Source: Enterococcus hulanensis (GTDB taxonomy: Bacteria; Bacillota; Bacilli; Lactobacillales; Enterococcaceae). From it: a stretch of 64,000 bases of DNA. Each line of letters opens with the position of its first letter. Within the stretch, counting starts at the first letter, position 1. Below the pieces are notes generated by a model. The model did no database searches and was not told the origin of the DNA. It worked only from the letters and a program-made list of their open reading frames with translations. A program made the translations under genes and the position numbers. The DNA lies in NCBI RefSeq assembly GCF_005405485.1, contig NZ_BJED01000008.1, forward strand, positions 62,001-126,000, in the 5' to 3' direction. Of the stretch, positions 33,710 to 42,044 are shown in pieces.

Positions 33710-35530
33710 CTAGGCTTGTTTCAAGCGTTTCGTCAATTCGATAATCTGAACAGTCAATTCTAATTCTCGCTGCTGGTTTCCGCTTTTTCTGGCCTCAAGC
33801 TGCTCTTTTTGTCGTTGTTTTATTTCTTCAGCAATGCCCGATTGGGAAATTACCCGCATCAGATCATAGATTTCTCGTTCATTACTATCTTCTGACATGG
33901 ATATCATAGAGATGTCGATGGCTAACTGCTTCATCTCATTCTCTTTTAAATAGTTCAGGAAGTCCGCTAAAACAAAATTTCCATGAACCATCATATAACT
34001 ATCTAGGTAAAGAAGCAATTCTTGATACTGATCATGAATAAATTGAAAATCCGTTTGAACTAACTGTTCACGTATTGAGCTTTCATTCATACTGCGAAAC
34101 AGCAACATTCGTTCGGCTTTCTCTTCTTTGGTCAACACTTTCTGAACAGGCTGAATCGGCACTTGAGAAACTGGTGCTTGCTGCTGACGTCGTTCAGTAC
34201 GAAGCGTTTGTCGAACCATCTGCAACTGCTGCTTCAAGCTCTCTCTTGTCAAATGAAAATCATTCGCTAGTTGACCTAGATACATATCTTGCTCAACAGG
34301 TGACTGAACTTTTGCCAAATCCTGCATAACGATTTCTAAATAGTTTAACCGATCCGCTTCATTCTCTAAGTTCAATCCTTTTTTACGATACTGCATTTTA
34401 AACGCAAAAGGTGTTTGGCGACCATGCTGCAATAAATTTTGCAATTCGGTCACACCGTATTTCCGCAAATATTCATCTGGATCAAGTTTTTCTGGTACAG
34501 TAACGGTTGCTAGATTTAAACGACTATGTGCATCTAAAATCGTCAGTGCGCGATCCGTCGCTGCTTGTCCTGGATCATCGCCATCATATGCAATCACTAC
34601 CTGCCCTGTTACACGCTCAATCGCTGCGATTTGCTGTTCGGTCAAACTAGTTCCCATCGAAGCTAGCCCAATCTTGATATCAGCCTGCCAAGCAGCTAGC
34701 ACGTCCATGAAGCCTTCAAAAAGAATCGCTTCACCTTGCTTACGGATTTCATTTCGCGCTTTGTCGAAATTGAACAAAACTTGCCGTTTATTAAATAATT
34801 CTGTTTCTGGCGAATTCAAATATTTTGGTTGATCATCGCCAGGATAATCATTTGTTTTTAATAAGCGTCCAGAAAATCCGATTGGTTTTCCGCGAAAATC
34901 ATTTAAGGGAAACATGACTCGATGATAAAAGCGATCACTAAAACTGCCATCATCACGACGGATAAATAATCCACTTCGTTCCATCAAATCAGCATTCACC
35001 TTATCTTGCTGTGCAACTTGGACTAGAAAATCTCTCTGACTGGGAGCAAAGCCAATTTTGAATTCGTCAATCAGCTCATCGCTCAATCCGCGATCATGGA
35101 GATACTCTAATGCAGCCTCGCCCGCTTTCGTATTTATCAATAAATGATGATACAAATCACGCGTTCGCTCATGCAATGCAATCAGTTGTTGCTGTCCGGA
35201 TGACGTTTGACTAGCAGGTTCACTCGAAATCTCGATATCTAAAGGAATTTGCTCTATATCTGCAACTTTTTTAACTGCCTCTGGAAAACTGATTCCTTCC
35301 AGCTCTTGTAAAAAGGTATACACATTGCCGCCCTTACCGCAACCAAAACAATGAAAAATCTGCTTATCTTCAGCAACCGAAAATGATGGAGTCTTCTCTT
35401 CGTGAAATGGACATAATCCTAAATAATTTTTACCAGACTTTTTTAGTTGAACATATTGTCCGATAACTTCTACGATATTTGTTTTTTCACGAACCTCATC
35501 AATAACTTGTTGGGGAATTCTTTGCGCCAA
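33710..35530 (-). CDS. dnaG: DNA primase
   Basis: A 606-residue primase that lays RNA primers at the fork. N-terminal CHC2 zinc finger ([13 protein letters not shown] then [10 protein letters not shown]), RNA polymerase core with Toprim motifs ([21 protein letters not shown]), and a C-terminal helicase-binding part. The start is TTG 35530, nine bases after GGGGTG. Read together with rpoD. Confidence 0.96.
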   Translation of the reverse strand: MAQRIPQQVIDEVREKTNIVEVIGQYVQLKKSGKNYLGLCPFHEEKTPSFSVAEDKQIFHCFGCGKGGNVYTFLQELEGISFPEAVKKVADIEQIPLDIEISSEPASQTSSGQQQLIALHERTRDLYHHLLINTKAGEAALEYLHDRGLSDELIDEFKIGFAPSQRDFLVQVAQQDKVNADLMERSGLFIRRDDGSFSDRFYHRVMFPLNDFRGKPIGFSGRLLKTNDYPGDDQPKYLNSPETELFNKRQVLFNFDKARNEIRKQGEAILFEGFMDVLAAWQADIKIGLASMGTSLTEQQIAAIERVTGQVVIAYDGDDPGQAATDRALTILDAHSRLNLATVTVPEKLDPDEYLRKYGVTELQNLLQHGRQTPFAFKMQYRKKGLNLENEADRLNYLEIVMQDLAKVQSPVEQDMYLGQLANDFHLTRESLKQQLQMVRQTLRTERRQQQAPVSQVPIQPVQKVLTKEEKAERMLLFRSMNESSIREQLVQTDFQFIHDQYQELLLYLDSYMMVHGNFVLADFLNYLKENEMKQLAIDISMISMSEDSNEREIYDLMRVISQSGIAEEIKQRQKEQLEARKSGNQQRELELTVQIIELTKRLKQA

Positions 35531-35571
35531 AAAAACTTCACCCCAATTCCTAAAAATATAATAACAGCTTT

Positions 35572-35614
35572 AAAAAATCGCCCTAATTCATCTTTCGATC
35601 AGCGCGATTTTTTT
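35572..35614 (-). terminator. Intrinsic terminator between the lysozyme-like gene and dnaG
   Basis: AAAAAATCGC pairs with GCGATTTTTT across about 23 bases, with T-run on the minus strand. It ends the transcript of the lysozyme-like gene before dnaG. Confidence 0.7.
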
Positions 35615-35679
35615 GACAAACTTATACAAGTATCATTTTAGCATATTTGTTTATTATTACAAGCTTTCTGCTCATTATT

Positions 35680-36315
35680 TTAACTATTTTGAAACCTTTG
35701 GAACAATGTGATGAAGCGTTTGTTCATTTGAACGATTTCAGCATAAAACATATTTCCGCCATTCTGATATAAGTAACCGCCATTGTATAACACTGATTGC
35801 ATCTGCATATAACGGTAAGTATGTTGTTGATCATTCCCATAACCTGGTGATAAAACATCCCGAGAATATTCTTCGGCAAGTTCCACACTGTTCTTTCCGC
35901 CATGATCGTGAACATATTGAATATATTTCGTTCCAAAGTTATATGCCTGAATCGCGGTATTAAGATCGCACCCTTCAGCTTTAGCCTGTTTGTAGCTATC
36001 TGCAAAGTGTTTAACGCCGCTTTCAAGGCTTTCTTGTTGGCTGATAATCTTTCCGCGGCTGCCATAGGCACTTTCAGAACTTTGCATCAAGTCTGTGCCC
36101 TTTCCTTTTGACTCAGTATACATAATGGCTAAAATAACATCGGTGTGTTCTCCAACACCAGCTTGATCCGCTAAATTTTGTACTTCATTGCGATAACTAT
36201 TTACTGTTTGTGTACTTTTATATGTTCGAACTGCAAAAATCCCGCCCACTGCTAAGGTCACTAGGATCGCAAGTGTAATAATTATTTTTAAAAGTTTTCC
36301 AATTAATTTCAACAT
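35680..36315 (-). CDS. Lysozyme-family cell-wall hydrolase (SLT/Pmp23-like fold)
   Basis: A 211-residue exported or membrane-anchored protein: one N-terminal membrane segment (about residues 9-30) and an outside lysozyme-like domain with the catalytic Glu likely in IMYTESKGKG (about residue 68) and the AIQAYNFG block (about 130). Such proteins cleave the glycan strands of peptidoglycan and in pneumococcus (Pmp23) help division. Own terminator. Confidence 0.88.
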   Translation of the reverse strand: MLKLIGKLLKIIITLAILVTLAVGGIFAVRTYKSTQTVNSYRNEVQNLADQAGVGEHTDVILAIMYTESKGKGTDLMQSSESAYGSRGKIISQQESLESGVKHFADSYKQAKAEGCDLNTAIQAYNFGTKYIQYVHDHGGKNSVELAEEYSRDVLSPGYGNDQQHTYRYMQMQSVLYNGGYLYQNGGNMFYAEIVQMNKRFITLFQRFQNS

Positions 36316-36499
36316 AAAATCTGCCCATCTATCTTCTTTTTTTCTTTATCCATACTACAAGAATCTACTAAGCTTTTAAAAGCATAAATTGACAGCTTTA
36401 TATTTAATTAATCATTCTAAAGTTTTCATTTCATTAAACAATTAAATTAATGTGCAAGACTCAAAAAAATCGGTATACTTATCTCTGGTAGGTGATGTT

Positions 36500-37222
36500 G
36501 TGAAAAATGAAAAAAAAATCGCTCAGATGAGTGATGGTTCAGAAATTTATTATGAAAAATATGGACAGGGTCCAGCACTGTTTTTACTTCACGGTAATGG
36601 TGGCAGCGGAAGATACTTCTCGAAGCAGCTAAATAGTTTCAGCAAACATTTCAGCGTTTACGTCGTGGATAGCCGTGGTCATGGACGTTCGACCAATACA
36701 CAAAAGGAAACAAGTTTTCAATTGATGGCGGGAGACCTTGCCGCCATCATGCTGCAGGAAAAGATCGATCATGCTGATCTTCTCGGCTTTAGCGATGGCG
36801 CCAATTTGGCAATGGTTTTTGCGCGACTTTATCCAGATAAAGTCGATCACCTGATTCTAAATGCCGGAAATACAGTACCTAGCGGAGTGCGGACTATCCC
36901 TCACTTTTTGAGCTATGTTCAGTATGCCATTGTTTGGATTGGTGCTTTTGTCGATACAGGGATGAGAAATTTTTTACCGATCTTGCGTTTGCTTTTTCGG
37001 GACATTGGATTAACAACTGAGGATCTTAGCAAGATCCAGGCGCCCACTTTAGTTATTGTGGGAAAACATGATTCTATTAAAACGCAACATTCCATGTACA
37101 TCGCTCGTTCGATTCCGAATGCAAGTTTTGCCATCGTATCGGGGCAAGGTCACATGTTCGCACGAAGAAATCCAAAACGCTTCAACCAAGAGGTATTACA
37201 ATTTTTAATCAATGAGGAGTGA
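36500..37222 (+). CDS. Alpha/beta hydrolase, upstream of mprF
   Basis: A 240-residue alpha/beta hydrolase. Oxyanion block LFLLHGNGGSGRYF, nucleophile elbow GFSDGANLA (Ser), acid in VGKHDSIK and the His in SGQGHMFA complete the triad. I chose GTG 36500 because AGGTGA lies at good distance; the frame runs further up to 36452 but without a site. The stop codon lies four bases before the mprF start and the ribosome site of mprF is inside this gene, so the two form an operon. The substrate may be a membrane or surface ester; that is inference from the partner. Confidence 0.85.
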   Translation: MKNEKKIAQMSDGSEIYYEKYGQGPALFLLHGNGGSGRYFSKQLNSFSKHFSVYVVDSRGHGRSTNTQKETSFQLMAGDLAAIMLQEKIDHADLLGFSDGANLAMVFARLYPDKVDHLILNAGNTVPSGVRTIPHFLSYVQYAIVWIGAFVDTGMRNFLPILRLLFRDIGLTTEDLSKIQAPTLVIVGKHDSIKTQHSMYIARSIPNASFAIVSGQGHMFARRNPKRFNQEVLQFLINEE

Positions 37223-37226
37223 TTTG

Positions 37227-39806
37227 GTGGTTAAATTAGTCGATTGGTTCAAAGCACATTTAAATAAGTTCAAAACAATTTTTTTAATTTCAGTTATCAT
37301 TATTGTCATATTCGAATTATCAAATATCGCAAAAACAATTTCCTTCGATCAGCTGTCAACTATTTTTAGCCAGATCAGCATCTGGAATATTTTGCTGATG
37401 GCGCTGATTGGATTGGTTTCTGTAACCCCCATGATTGGTTACGACTTTACTTTAAATAACATCCTGGAGCAAAAACCGAAAAAGAGATATATTTTTGAAA
37501 CTAGCTGGTTAGTCAATACCTTGAATAACATCGCTGGTTTTGGCGGTTTTGTTAGTGCAGGATTACGTTCAGAATTCTATGGCAAGCAATCTTCTGGAAA
37601 AAAAGTCGTCCAAGCGTTATCCAAGATTTTAGTCTTTACTATGTCCGGCTTATCTATTTATGCGTTGATCTCTTTTTTCTTGGTAATATTTGACGATCAT
37701 AATCAATATTTGCGTCAATATTGGATCTGGCTAATTGGAGGCGGTTTGTATTTTCCAATCGTTTTTTGTCTAAGTCTTTTTGGCAAAGGAGAATACCTCG
37801 GTGATTTAAAAAGTACTCATCGCTTAGAATTGATTGGAACCTCTTTCCTTGAGTGGACCGGTGTATTAGTGAGTTTCATTTCTACCGGGCTTTTAATGGG
37901 AATCAACGTTAGTCTGCGTGACGTTGTACCGTTATTTATTGCAGCTACAGTGATCGGGATCGCCTCAATGATCCCTGGTGAACTTGGCAGCTTTGATCTG
38001 ATGATGATCATCGGTTTATCAGCTCTGGGTACACCTAGAGAAACGGTTGTTGCGTGGCTTCTGCTATTTAGACTTTTTTATTACTTGATTCCATTTGCTA
38101 TCGGTTTGGTTTTATTTTTCAAAAACCTTGGTACAACGATTAATACACGTTATAAAGGCATTCCAGTTGGTCTTTTAAAGGAATTAGCCCATAAACTCGA
38201 GGGTTTTCTGCTTTACTTTACAGGTATCATGCTAGTCTTGTCTGCAACGATTCCTGAAGCCTTTATTCGCCTGCCATTCTTGCAGCGTTTAAATCCGATT
38301 CACTCACGTGTGATCGTTGTATTTCCGGCAATTTTATTAGGGTTTTTATTGATTGTTACTGGCAGAGGGATCTCAGCACGAGTCAAACGAGCTTATGTTC
38401 CAACGATTCTTATTGTAACGCTGACCTTCCTTTATTCACTACTGGCAGGCTTTCGTGTCTCAACTGGTTTTTTCTTAGCACTGCTGTTATTATTTGTTAT
38501 TTTTTCTAAAAATGAATTATACAGAGAGCAACTCGTATATTCTGCAGAATGGATGACAATCGATGGATTTATTATGGGCGGTCTGACAATTTTATACATC
38601 ATTATCGGTGTGTATAATAGTCCGAACATTCATCATCGTCATCGTTTACCGGAATTCTTTTTGTTTCCTAGCGAACGAATATGGGGTGTTGGTTTCATTG
38701 CGATTTTGATCGTAGCCTTCATCATTTTATTAATGATCCGATTCTTGAAAAACAAACGTATTCAAATTGGCGAGGCCGTCGATGAGAAGCGTGTTCAGCA
38801 TATATTAGAGTCTTATGGCGGTAATCCTGATAGTCAATTAGTTTTTCTCAAAGACAAGAAAGTTTTTTATTATAATAATGGCGAGGAAGATACCGTCTTC
38901 TTCCAATTATCAACCTTCAACAACAAGATTTTGATAATGGGTGATCCTTCAGGGAAAACAAGCGATTTCGAAGCAGCTACAGAATCCCTGATCAATGAGG
39001 TCGACCGCTATAATTATTTGCCTGTCTTCTATGAAAATAGTGAAGAGATGGTCATGATTCTCCATGAGTTTGGATATGACTTTATCAAGTTTGGTGAACG
39101 CGCACATGTTCATTTACCTGACTTTACATTAAGCGGCAAAAAAATGAAGGGACAGCGAGCGAGCTTCAACAAAGTTTTAAAGGAAGGGTATCAATTCGAC
39201 GTCATCAAACCGCCTTTCTCAGCTGACACGATGTCAGAGTTACGAGCTATTTCTGATGAATGGTTAAGCGGTCGTAAAGAAAAAGGCTTTTCTTTAGGAT
39301 TCTTCTCAGAAGATTACCTGCAACGTGCGCCAATCGCTGTGATCAAAAATCAAGCTCAAGAGATCGTGGCTTTCGCGAATTTTATGCCAACGTATACGAA
39401 CAACATAGGAACAATTGATTTGATGCGTCATAGTCCTGAAAAAGCTCCAGGCGGAACAATGGATTTTCTATTCATTAATTTGTTTCAATATATGCGTGAC
39501 GAAATGGGAATCGAGTACTTTGATTTAGGTATGGCTCCTTTAGCAAATGTTGGTACTTCCCGCAAAAGTTTTACTCAGGAACGAATCGCATACTTAGTGT
39601 ATAATTTTGGTTCACGCTTCTATTCCTTCGGTGGTTTGAAGGAATACAAAGATAAATACGCAAATGAATGGCTCCCTGAATATGTGTTATACTCTCGCGA
39701 CAGTTGGATCGGATATGTCATGATTGCACTACTTATCACCGACAATGCACCAGTTCAAGGCGAAAAAAAATATCGCGGATTTCGTCGTTTTATTTTCCGA
39801 GATTAG
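37227..39806 (+). CDS. mprF: Phosphatidylglycerol lysyltransferase/flippase MprF
   Basis: An 859-residue protein with an N-terminal flippase part of about 13-14 membrane spans (residues ~10-510) and a C-terminal cytoplasmic synthase domain (DUF2156, about 520-845; PSGKTSDFEAA, GERAHVHLPDFTLSGKKMKGQR, EYFDLGMAPLANVG). It adds an amino acid, usually Lys, from aminoacyl-tRNA to phosphatidylglycerol and flips the lipid, lowering negative surface charge and giving resistance to cationic peptides and daptomycin. I chose GTG 37227, seven bases after GAGGAG; an ATG at 37212 lies inside that site. Ends at an intrinsic terminator. Confidence 0.95.
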   Translation: MVKLVDWFKAHLNKFKTIFLISVIIIVIFELSNIAKTISFDQLSTIFSQISIWNILLMALIGLVSVTPMIGYDFTLNNILEQKPKKRYIFETSWLVNTLNNIAGFGGFVSAGLRSEFYGKQSSGKKVVQALSKILVFTMSGLSIYALISFFLVIFDDHNQYLRQYWIWLIGGGLYFPIVFCLSLFGKGEYLGDLKSTHRLELIGTSFLEWTGVLVSFISTGLLMGINVSLRDVVPLFIAATVIGIASMIPGELGSFDLMMIIGLSALGTPRETVVAWLLLFRLFYYLIPFAIGLVLFFKNLGTTINTRYKGIPVGLLKELAHKLEGFLLYFTGIMLVLSATIPEAFIRLPFLQRLNPIHSRVIVVFPAILLGFLLIVTGRGISARVKRAYVPTILIVTLTFLYSLLAGFRVSTGFFLALLLLFVIFSKNELYREQLVYSAEWMTIDGFIMGGLTILYIIIGVYNSPNIHHRHRLPEFFLFPSERIWGVGFIAILIVAFIILLMIRFLKNKRIQIGEAVDEKRVQHILESYGGNPDSQLVFLKDKKVFYYNNGEEDTVFFQLSTFNNKILIMGDPSGKTSDFEAATESLINEVDRYNYLPVFYENSEEMVMILHEFGYDFIKFGERAHVHLPDFTLSGKKMKGQRASFNKVLKEGYQFDVIKPPFSADTMSELRAISDEWLSGRKEKGFSLGFFSEDYLQRAPIAVIKNQAQEIVAFANFMPTYTNNIGTIDLMRHSPEKAPGGTMDFLFINLFQYMRDEMGIEYFDLGMAPLANVGTSRKSFTQERIAYLVYNFGSRFYSFGGLKEYKDKYANEWLPEYVLYSRDSWIGYVMIALLITDNAPVQGEKKYRGFRRFIFRD

Positions 39807-39833
39807 CAACTCCAAATACGAAGTTGCTTTTTT
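39806..39833 (+). terminator. Intrinsic terminator of mprF
   Basis: GCAACT pairs with AGTTGC around a ten-base loop, followed by six T on the plus strand; starts at the mprF stop codon. Confidence 0.8.
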
Positions 39834-39836
39834 GTA

Positions 39837-39865
39837 TTGACAAGTCCAAGCAATCCGTCTAAAAT
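39837..39865 (+). promoter_or_regulatory. Strong promoter of the attenuated aroB-like gene
   Basis: TTGACA (39837-39842), 17 bases, TAAAAT (39860-39865): near consensus. It fires into the leader peptide gene at 39905. Confidence 0.85.
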
Positions 39866-39904
39866 GAACCACAATATAAAACTAATCAGTTTGGAGCGTT
39901 TATT

Positions 39905-39961
39905 ATGACTCAATTAATCTCTGTACAACTGAATAATTTTTACTTTAGCTATTTTAGATAA
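39905..39961 (+). CDS. Aromatic leader peptide of an attenuator, 18 residues
   Basis: An open frame with sequence MTQLISVQLNNFYFSYFR and stop TAA. Five of the last seven residues are Phe or Tyr, a typical stall sequence for a Phe/Tyr attenuator. TTTGGAGCG lies eight bases before the ATG, and a near-consensus promoter is 40 bases upstream. The stop codon directly touches segment 1 of the attenuator, so ribosome position can choose the fold. Its short length and extreme content make a function as a normal protein unlikely. Confidence 0.75.
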   Translation: MTQLISVQLNNFYFSYFR

Positions 39962-40040
39962 GTTTGTATTCATGATTCATGGATGCAAACACTTAAGTTT
40001 GTATCTATGATGGCTAAGGCTTTTAACGCTGACTTGTCCG

Positions 40041-40072
40041 GCCACATAGATGAAAATCTATTGTGGCTTTTT
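40041..40072 (+). terminator. Attenuator terminator 1
   Basis: GCCACATAGAT, GAAA loop, ATCTATTGTGGC (one bulge), then TTTTTATTTT. Confidence 0.8.
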
Positions 40073-40085
40073 ATTTTGTTTTAGA

Positions 40086-40125
40086 AGGCTCATTGTAGAT
40101 TTTCGAATCTATGATGAGCTTTTTT
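40086..40125 (+). terminator. Attenuator terminator 2
   Basis: A 14-bp stem (40088-40101 with 40106-40119) around a TTCG tetraloop, followed by six T. Its arms repeat the ATCTATGATG string of attenuator segment 3. Confidence 0.8.
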
Positions 40126-40166
40126 CTATGGCGGTTCTAAGCAAATAAAAAAATGGAGGAATTAAT

Positions 40167-40901
40167 ATGAACACTGTACCGAAAATTATGATTAAACCAG
40201 ACGCCCTTGCAGCAATCGGCAGTTACGCAGCTTCACTTTGGTCAAAGAAAAAAATTGTCTTAATCAGTGACAATGAGACTTTCGACCTTTATGGAACACT
40301 AATCCTCCAATACCTGACAATTTTTGATTTTGAAGTGCATACTTTGATTTTAAACGAAGTTCACTATACAACAACTACCGCAAGTCTAGTCTATGATTTC
40401 TTAACTAATCAAGGAATCACTCAAGCAGACGGAATTATTGGTTTAGGGAATGAAGCAGTTTGCCAATTAAGCGGATATGTCTCAGCAACTTACTGCGGCG
40501 GTCTTTCATTAATTCAGATACCCACTACTTTGCTAGGCCAACTTACGCTTCCAAAACAAAAACATGCCTGCTTATTTAATAGTGAGGCGAGATATTTACA
40601 ATCAGTAGTTTCAAAACCGGACGGGATTTTAATCGACACGAATATTGGCAATGACGCTTCTGTTGAAGAAGTGAATTCCGTACAAACTTTTCTGCTCAAA
40701 TTAGGGCTTTCGCAAGATCACGCGTCTCGCCGTGAGTTGAGAAAGAAAACTCGGATCTGCGGTCACCAATTGGACTACAAGAAAATACTTGATGCATTAC
40801 CTTCTAACCTGCCACTTTCTAAACAAATACGGCTGCTTTCGAGTTCGCAGTATCTTGATATTCGGTCTATCTTACTGTTTGGAATCCCTTCAAGTTTCTA
40901 A
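40167..40901 (+). CDS. Truncated 3-dehydroquinate synthase (AroB)-like protein
   Basis: A 244-residue protein that resembles the first two-thirds of AroB: VLISDNETFDLYG, DGIIGLGNEAVCQLSGYVSA (AroB: GGGxxGDLAGF), LIQIPTTLLGQL, and GILIDTNI...TFLLKLGLSQD where AroB has EVIKYGLI. The Glu zinc ligand position is Phe, the DSSVGGK block is changed to TLPKQKH, and the C-terminal domain with GHTFGH and HGE is missing, so activity is not expected. GGAGG precedes ATG 40167. It is expressed from an attenuated promoter that appears to sense Phe/Tyr. It could be a decayed remnant of an aro operon or a recruited binding protein. Confidence 0.65.
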   Translation: MNTVPKIMIKPDALAAIGSYAASLWSKKKIVLISDNETFDLYGTLILQYLTIFDFEVHTLILNEVHYTTTTASLVYDFLTNQGITQADGIIGLGNEAVCQLSGYVSATYCGGLSLIQIPTTLLGQLTLPKQKHACLFNSEARYLQSVVSKPDGILIDTNIGNDASVEEVNSVQTFLLKLGLSQDHASRRELRKKTRICGHQLDYKKILDALPSNLPLSKQIRLLSSSQYLDIRSILLFGIPSSF

Positions 40902-40937
40902 AAAATAAAGAGTCTAGGAAGGAACATCCTAGACTCT
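40898..40937 (-). terminator. Intrinsic terminator of the pRiA4b ORF-3-like gene
   Basis: A perfect 11-bp stem (AGAGTCTAGGA and its complement) with T-rich sequence (TTTATTTTTT) on the minus strand. It may also slow the converging plus-strand transcript. Confidence 0.75.
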
Positions 40938-40971
40938 CAGATAAAACGTATTAAGGTTAATCGATCACGAT

Positions 40972-41955
40972 TCATTCATAATCCAATTTCATATTTATTT
41001 CAGCTATGTCAAATGGTTTCCATATCTCTTCACCACGAGAATCCTCAAGCGGTGTATCACCTTTTCCTTTCACACAAACAGCAGATTCAGGTTGTATCGG
41101 ATCATCCAAGACTGCTTTTTCAACAACGATCTGATGTGTCCAATCACAACCAAAATCGTAGATGTATTCGATTTTCCCACCTTCTTGAAAGTCCTCATCG
41201 ATCAGTCGCTTTTTCTCATCAAATTGCGGCATCTCTAAATCATTCGGCCCAATCATTTTCGTGCGATCCACAAAGAAACTGTGGAGATGGCTATCCTCCC
41301 AATCAAAAGCAGCTTGCAAAATACGATGCAAACGTTCGTAAGAGATACCAGCGGGAATCAGAAGTCTTCGCCAAATTGGCGGTTTGAATCCCTTCAAGTC
41401 TACTCGAACAAAATAACTCGTTACTTTATTTTCATCTTGATACTGTCTAGGAAATTTTAAAATATTATCTGGAAGATTTTTCTTTGGCGGCTCTTCAAGA
41501 TCGTAATGTTCAATATTATATGGATCTTCGACTTCGAAATTTCCTTCACGCCACTCATCCATAATCGCTAATTTAGTTTTCGACCAATAATTAGGATTGC
41601 TCATCCGAGTCAAAAAAGCGGTCTTATTTAGGTAAAGAAAATACTGCATGTTTTTGCATTCTTCTTCAGTAATAATTTTTTCATGAAACAGCGCGCTATA
41701 TAAATCTAATAAAATTTGATAGGCATAAAAGCTTTCGTCGATAAATAGCGGCATATGTTTTGGCATATGATGAATCAAGGCATCTTCGACAATCTCTTCA
41801 TCCAACAGTTTATCACTAAGCTTTCCTTTATCAATAAAACTCAAAAAGAATTCCACTGTGCGAATAAGTCCATCCGGTTCTGCAAGTCCTCCAGCGATAA
41901 AATAATACGTCATATCTCTTGTCATTCGATCCAACAATTTGTCAAGCTTATCCAT
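40972..41955 (-). CDS. Plasmid pRiA4b ORF-3-like family protein
   Basis: A 327-residue soluble protein. The C-terminal half (about 160-320) carries the pRiA4b ORF-3 family marks VDLKGFKPPIWRRLLIPAG, SYERLHRILQAAFDWEDSHLHSF and YIYDFGCDWTHQIVVEK. The N-terminal half is helical and unassigned. The family is widespread, often on mobile DNA, and without a known function. ATG 41955 follows GGAGG. Base composition resembles the surroundings, so there is no direct sign of recent arrival. Confidence 0.8.
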   Translation of the reverse strand: MDKLDKLLDRMTRDMTYYFIAGGLAEPDGLIRTVEFFLSFIDKGKLSDKLLDEEIVEDALIHHMPKHMPLFIDESFYAYQILLDLYSALFHEKIITEEECKNMQYFLYLNKTAFLTRMSNPNYWSKTKLAIMDEWREGNFEVEDPYNIEHYDLEEPPKKNLPDNILKFPRQYQDENKVTSYFVRVDLKGFKPPIWRRLLIPAGISYERLHRILQAAFDWEDSHLHSFFVDRTKMIGPNDLEMPQFDEKKRLIDEDFQEGGKIEYIYDFGCDWTHQIVVEKAVLDDPIQPESAVCVKGKGDTPLEDSRGEEIWKPFDIAEINMKLDYE

Positions 41956-42000
41956 ACGAACCTCCTTCAACACTTATTCTCCTCTTACTAATAGTAAAAG

Positions 42001-42040
42001 AAAAAAGAGGTTCAATCAATACTGAATCGACTGAACCTCT
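42001..42040 (-). terminator. Intrinsic terminator of dnaJ
   Basis: AGAGGTTCA with its complement in a long imperfect stem, T-run on the minus strand, after the dnaJ stop. Confidence 0.8.
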
Positions 42041-42044
42041 AAGT

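Larger units (their letters stand above)
39962..40125 (+). promoter_or_regulatory. Ribosome-mediated attenuator with tandem terminators
   Basis: Segment 1 GTTTGTATTCATG (39962-39974) pairs with segment 2 CATGGATGCAAAC (39978-39990) over 13 positions. Segment 2 can instead pair with segment 3, GTTTGTATC (39997-40005). The rest of segment 3, ATCTATGATGGC (40003-40014), can pair with GCCACATAGAT (40041-40051), the first arm of terminator 1. Predicted logic: a ribosome stalled for lack of Phe or Tyr leaves segment 1 free, 1:2 forms, segment 3 takes the terminator arm, and transcription continues; a ribosome at the stop codon hides segment 1, 2:3 forms, and the terminators fold. Two terminators in a row follow. 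The pairings are seen; the mechanism is inference. Confidence 0.65.
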
